NCBI GenBank assembly: GCA_009602725.1
Contig: WELB01000240.1
Span: 56,438 to 120,437 of the forward strand
DNA: 64,000 nucleotides
From: Spirogloea muscicola
Taxonomy: Eukaryota; Streptophyta; Zygnematophyceae; Spirogloeales; Spirogloeaceae
Direction of reading: 5' to 3'
Part shown: positions 61,493-64,000 of the stretch, one piece after another
How positions within the stretch are numbered: position 1 is the first letter of the stretch
Layout: every line of letters begins with the position of its first letter
Notes under the pieces: generated by a model
The model's input: the letters and a program-made list of their open reading frames with translations, nothing else
Told to the model about the DNA's origin: nothing
The model's database searches: none
Position numbers and translations under genes: made by a program

Positions 61493-62521
61493 ACGTGCTT
61501 GGGGTCGCCTCTTCACTCTGCGGACGTGAATGTCAAGCCTTAGGACATGGTTCTGAAACTCCAATAATACACGCGCATCTGTAGTCTGAGCTCCAATCTG
61601 CAGAGGTTCCACCTTCAATGCTGCTATTACATTATAAGGGCCGAAGGCCTCATTAGCATGCCTGTTCTTAGTCCCAATTTTGCAGCCAGTGCTCTCCAAG
61701 TTTGTACCATTGCAGTCGCCCTTGATGAGCAGAACGACTTTTACCAACTTCTATCAGGCAGTCTAAGGCGGCTCCTGGGCTGCAGCTTTGCAGTGCACAC
61801 CGCGCACACTTGGCCGCAGGCATTGGGCTGTCATGCCAGACAAGTGCCCCACCTTAGGAGATACAGGTGCTGCCTGATATTTGCATAATATGCAAGCCAG
61901 TGTTTCCGACACCCGCGGCATGTGTAGGCATTAAGTTGTTGCTAGTGTACTCCGACTTGCGGCTGCTGACTCGGGGTTACAGTACTAAGCTCCCAATTCG
62001 CTGTAGTCTCTTGCATGGCTGTCTGGCGCCTTTCGGCGTGTATGACGGTATGCAGTGGTGCATCCTACACCCGTTCTGCCATAGCGCTTTTAGGCTCCTC
62101 CGTCATTTGGCCCGTTCGAAACCTCTGTCATTTCTTTTCGGGCTGGTTTTTCGCAGCCCTTGCCCCCATTGGGAGTGCCACTTCTTCTTGCCCCCATTGA
62201 GGGAGCTCATTTCTTTCGGCTCTTATGGACGTTGTCCATTCTTTGTGGGCCGGTCGATTTCTACCCGCTCGCCGTCCCCCATGCTCCTCCGTCCTCGGCC
62301 CCCGCCAGCCCGTCCCGGACTGGCGCCTGTGGGCGGCGCTCGTGGCTCCTCGAGCCCCGCCCGCGTCTCGCCACCGCCGCCGCCATAGAAGAATGCGGCT
62401 GCTGATGCAAGAGGAGCGGCTGTGACAGCCAGCCATAGCAAGCCGGGAGCCAGCCATAGCAGCGGAGCTGCAGCTTGGGTAGGCCCCGACGCCCGGGAGC
62501 CGCGGCTGGCGGCTGCTGCTC
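61493..62521. other. Interval between ASADH and PIN4, with a dispersed-repeat copy
   Basis: No recognisable gene. From about 62118 to 62200 the DNA repeats TTTTCGGGCTGGTTTTTCGC and CCTTGCCCCCATTGGGAGTG, matching the family at 50.3, 50.5 and 56.5 kb. A CCCCCATTGAGGGAGCTC string follows. The last 250 bp are GC-rich PIN4 promoter or 5' UTR. Confidence 0.45.
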
Positions 62522-63673
62522 ATGGCGCCCAAGGCCAAGGACGGCGCCGGCAAGGCCAAGGGCAAAGCCGGGGGAGCGGCGGACAAGGGCGGCGGCGGTG
62601 GCGGCGGCGGCAAGGGCGGGGACCTCGGGACCTGCACCTTTGTGAAAGGTCCGAGCGCACGCCACTGTCGCGAGCGCCTGGAGTGGTGGTCGGACGCTGT
62701 GCTGGCCGTCAACACTAGCGTGCATTCTGAGCTCCGTTAAGGACGACATACTGTGGGCAAGAGAATGCATGAGCTCCTCTGTAATGCTAGAAGTTTGACA
62801 CTAAGCACTGGCTCATACCTTGACTTACAGTCGACCGCAGTAAGATGTACTTTGTGAAAAGTGCAGCGCCTGGTATGGGTTTGCTCTGGTGGCCGATGTT
62901 TCCGAGCGGTCACATGCTGATTTGTTGCACAGAGCTGTTATGCACCAGCAGGCAGTCCGTCGCTGCAAAGACACTGCTGTGGTTGATGTCCGTGCTGCAG
63001 CCAGGCACATCCTGTGCGAGAAGCAGGGCAAAGTCAACGAGGCGTACAAGAAGCTGCAGGAGGGCTTCCTCGACCAGGGCGACAAGGTGCCGCCGTCAAA
63101 GTTCGGGGAGGTCAGTCACGGTCTCATGGCAGCCAGAGCTTGCAGACGACTATCTTTTCAAGTTGAGAGCATACTGGAACTGAAGCGAATGTGCACTTCA
63201 CACCCAAATAATCCTCTCTTGTGCACTTGGTTGTCAAACTTCAACTTCAACGTCAGTCAGTTTTTAAGAGAATGGGACTTGGGGCTTGCCTTCAGCTGGC
63301 TGCAGAGTATTCAGAGTGTCCTTCAGGCAAAAAAGGTGGGGACCTCGGGTGGTTTCCTCGCGGCAAGATGGCCGGCCCTTTCCAAGATGTGGCTTTTGCA
63401 ACACCTATTGGTGCAACAAGCATGCCATTCAAGTCCACGTGAGTCGTCTACTGCAGGGGTTGAAGCTGGAATACTTGTAGCATGCTAAGTGAGCCTGGCA
63501 ACGTACAGGAATTATCGTGTCAGATTATGCAGATTTCGTCTTGTTCTGAGAAGAAGTTGTCTATTGATCTTTTGCATGATGTTTGTAACCGCTCCATCTG
63601 CTTGTGATGATCGGCTGTCATTTAATGCAGGCATGGCTATCACATCATCCTGGTTGAAGGGCGGAAAAATTAG
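62522..63673 (+). CDS. PIN4: Parvulin-type peptidyl-prolyl isomerase, PIN4 (Par14)
   Basis: PIN4/Par14 is a small nuclear and nucleolar prolyl isomerase linked to pre-rRNA processing. Exon 1 encodes a Lys/Gly-rich basic N-terminus (MAPKAKDGAGKAKGKAGGAA and a Gly run), as in animal PIN4. The next exon joins in phase as VKARHILCEKQGKVNEAYKK, and then EGFLDQGDKVPPSKFGE. Exon 3 (from about 63296) gives LAAEYSECPSGKKGGDLGWF and GKMAGPFQDVAFATPIG. The last exon is HGYHIILVEGRKN, stop 63671-63673. The rotamase fold residues (HILCEK, GGDLGWF, GPFQ and GYHII) are all present and no WW domain precedes them, so this is not a PIN1 protein. Confidence 0.93.
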
Positions 63674-64000
63674 ACACTGAGATGCAGTTTAGCCCCGATA
63701 CTACAACGAGATAGTTTTGAGCTCACTGAGGACCGATTGGATAGGTCATTACTTGTGTGCAGACTCCGTAACTGTAATTGGGTTGACATTGTCCAAATAG
63801 CTCAATTGACAGAGTAGGTATATTTAGGACTACTTTTGGATAGAACAAGCATGTACAACAGTAGTAATGATCGTTTATGTGCTCGCTCTTGCTCAAAGAA
63901 GCTGCACCATTTGTCGCAAGAGCTTCAGCATGGTATGTGCCTTGTGTGAGTACTGCATTGTCGGCTCTTTTCCAAAAAATCTCTGCAGGTACTTCTAGCC
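63674..64000. other. PIN4 3' region to window end
   Basis: Contains the PIN4 3' UTR and poly(A) signal. No further gene is visible before the window ends. Confidence 0.5.
63773..63777 (+). promoter_or_regulatory. TGTAA polyadenylation signal, PIN4
   Basis: TGTAA exactly 100 nt after the PIN4 stop codon. Confidence 0.55.

Overview
The window is nuclear DNA of a eukaryote, most likely a green alga (core Chlorophyta, probably a trebouxiophyte). Nearly every gene is split into short exons with GT-AG introns and (T)GCAG acceptors. First exons are very GC-rich (Ala/Gly/Pro runs) while introns are poorer in GC. Several genes carry TGTAA, the green-algal polyadenylation signal, about 55-170 nt after the stop codon. 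The proteins read like plant or algal orthologues. No tRNA, rRNA, CRISPR array or bacterial operon was seen. The lineage call is inference from these traits. Gene coordinates span first to last supported coding base, introns included.

Layout: NAF1 (+, clipped by the window edge); RPB3 (-) head-to-head with the cap-binding protein CBP80 (+); FHIT-type HIT hydrolase (+); AP-2 mu adaptin (-); organellar ribosomal protein uS15 (+); kanadaptin/SLC4A1AP (+); a GDP-mannose-hydrolase-like Nudix protein (-); mitoribosomal mS29/DAP3 (+); ribosomal uS7/RPS5 (-); an EGF-domain single-pass membrane protein (+); a GT47 exostosin-like glycosyltransferase (+); a hybrid histidine kinase (+); an HSP21-like small heat-shock protein (-); a CNNM/DUF21-CBS membrane protein (-); aspartate-semialdehyde dehydrogenase (+); and a PIN4-type parvulin (+). 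Most are single-copy housekeeping genes. RPB3, CBP80 and NAF1 are all RNA-synthesis or RNA-processing factors, and uS15, mS29 and uS7 are translation components.

Repeat-rich, gene-poor stretches lie at about 29.4-31.3, 49.7-52.2, 55.7-58.3 and 61.5-62.5 kb. They hold dispersed copies, in both orientations, of one repeat family, including a 228-bp tandem duplication and a shared short reading frame.

The most unusual feature is inside the kanadaptin gene. Two of its introns contain long inverted repeats with coding-like arms. The larger one (23382-24116) is an almost perfect hairpin with about 360-bp arms and an 11-nt loop. Its arms encode a fragment resembling a C5 cytosine DNA methyltransferase (IENV motif, then an RRRVHW block). 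If transcribed with the gene it would give a long double-stranded RNA matching a methyltransferase, so it is a candidate gene-derived hairpin small-RNA locus.

The assembly has one 329-bp gap (58348-58676, in the ASADH gene) and five lone N characters. Four of those lie in GC-rich first-exon regions; one hits the AP-2 mu start codon and two coincide with reading-frame switches.
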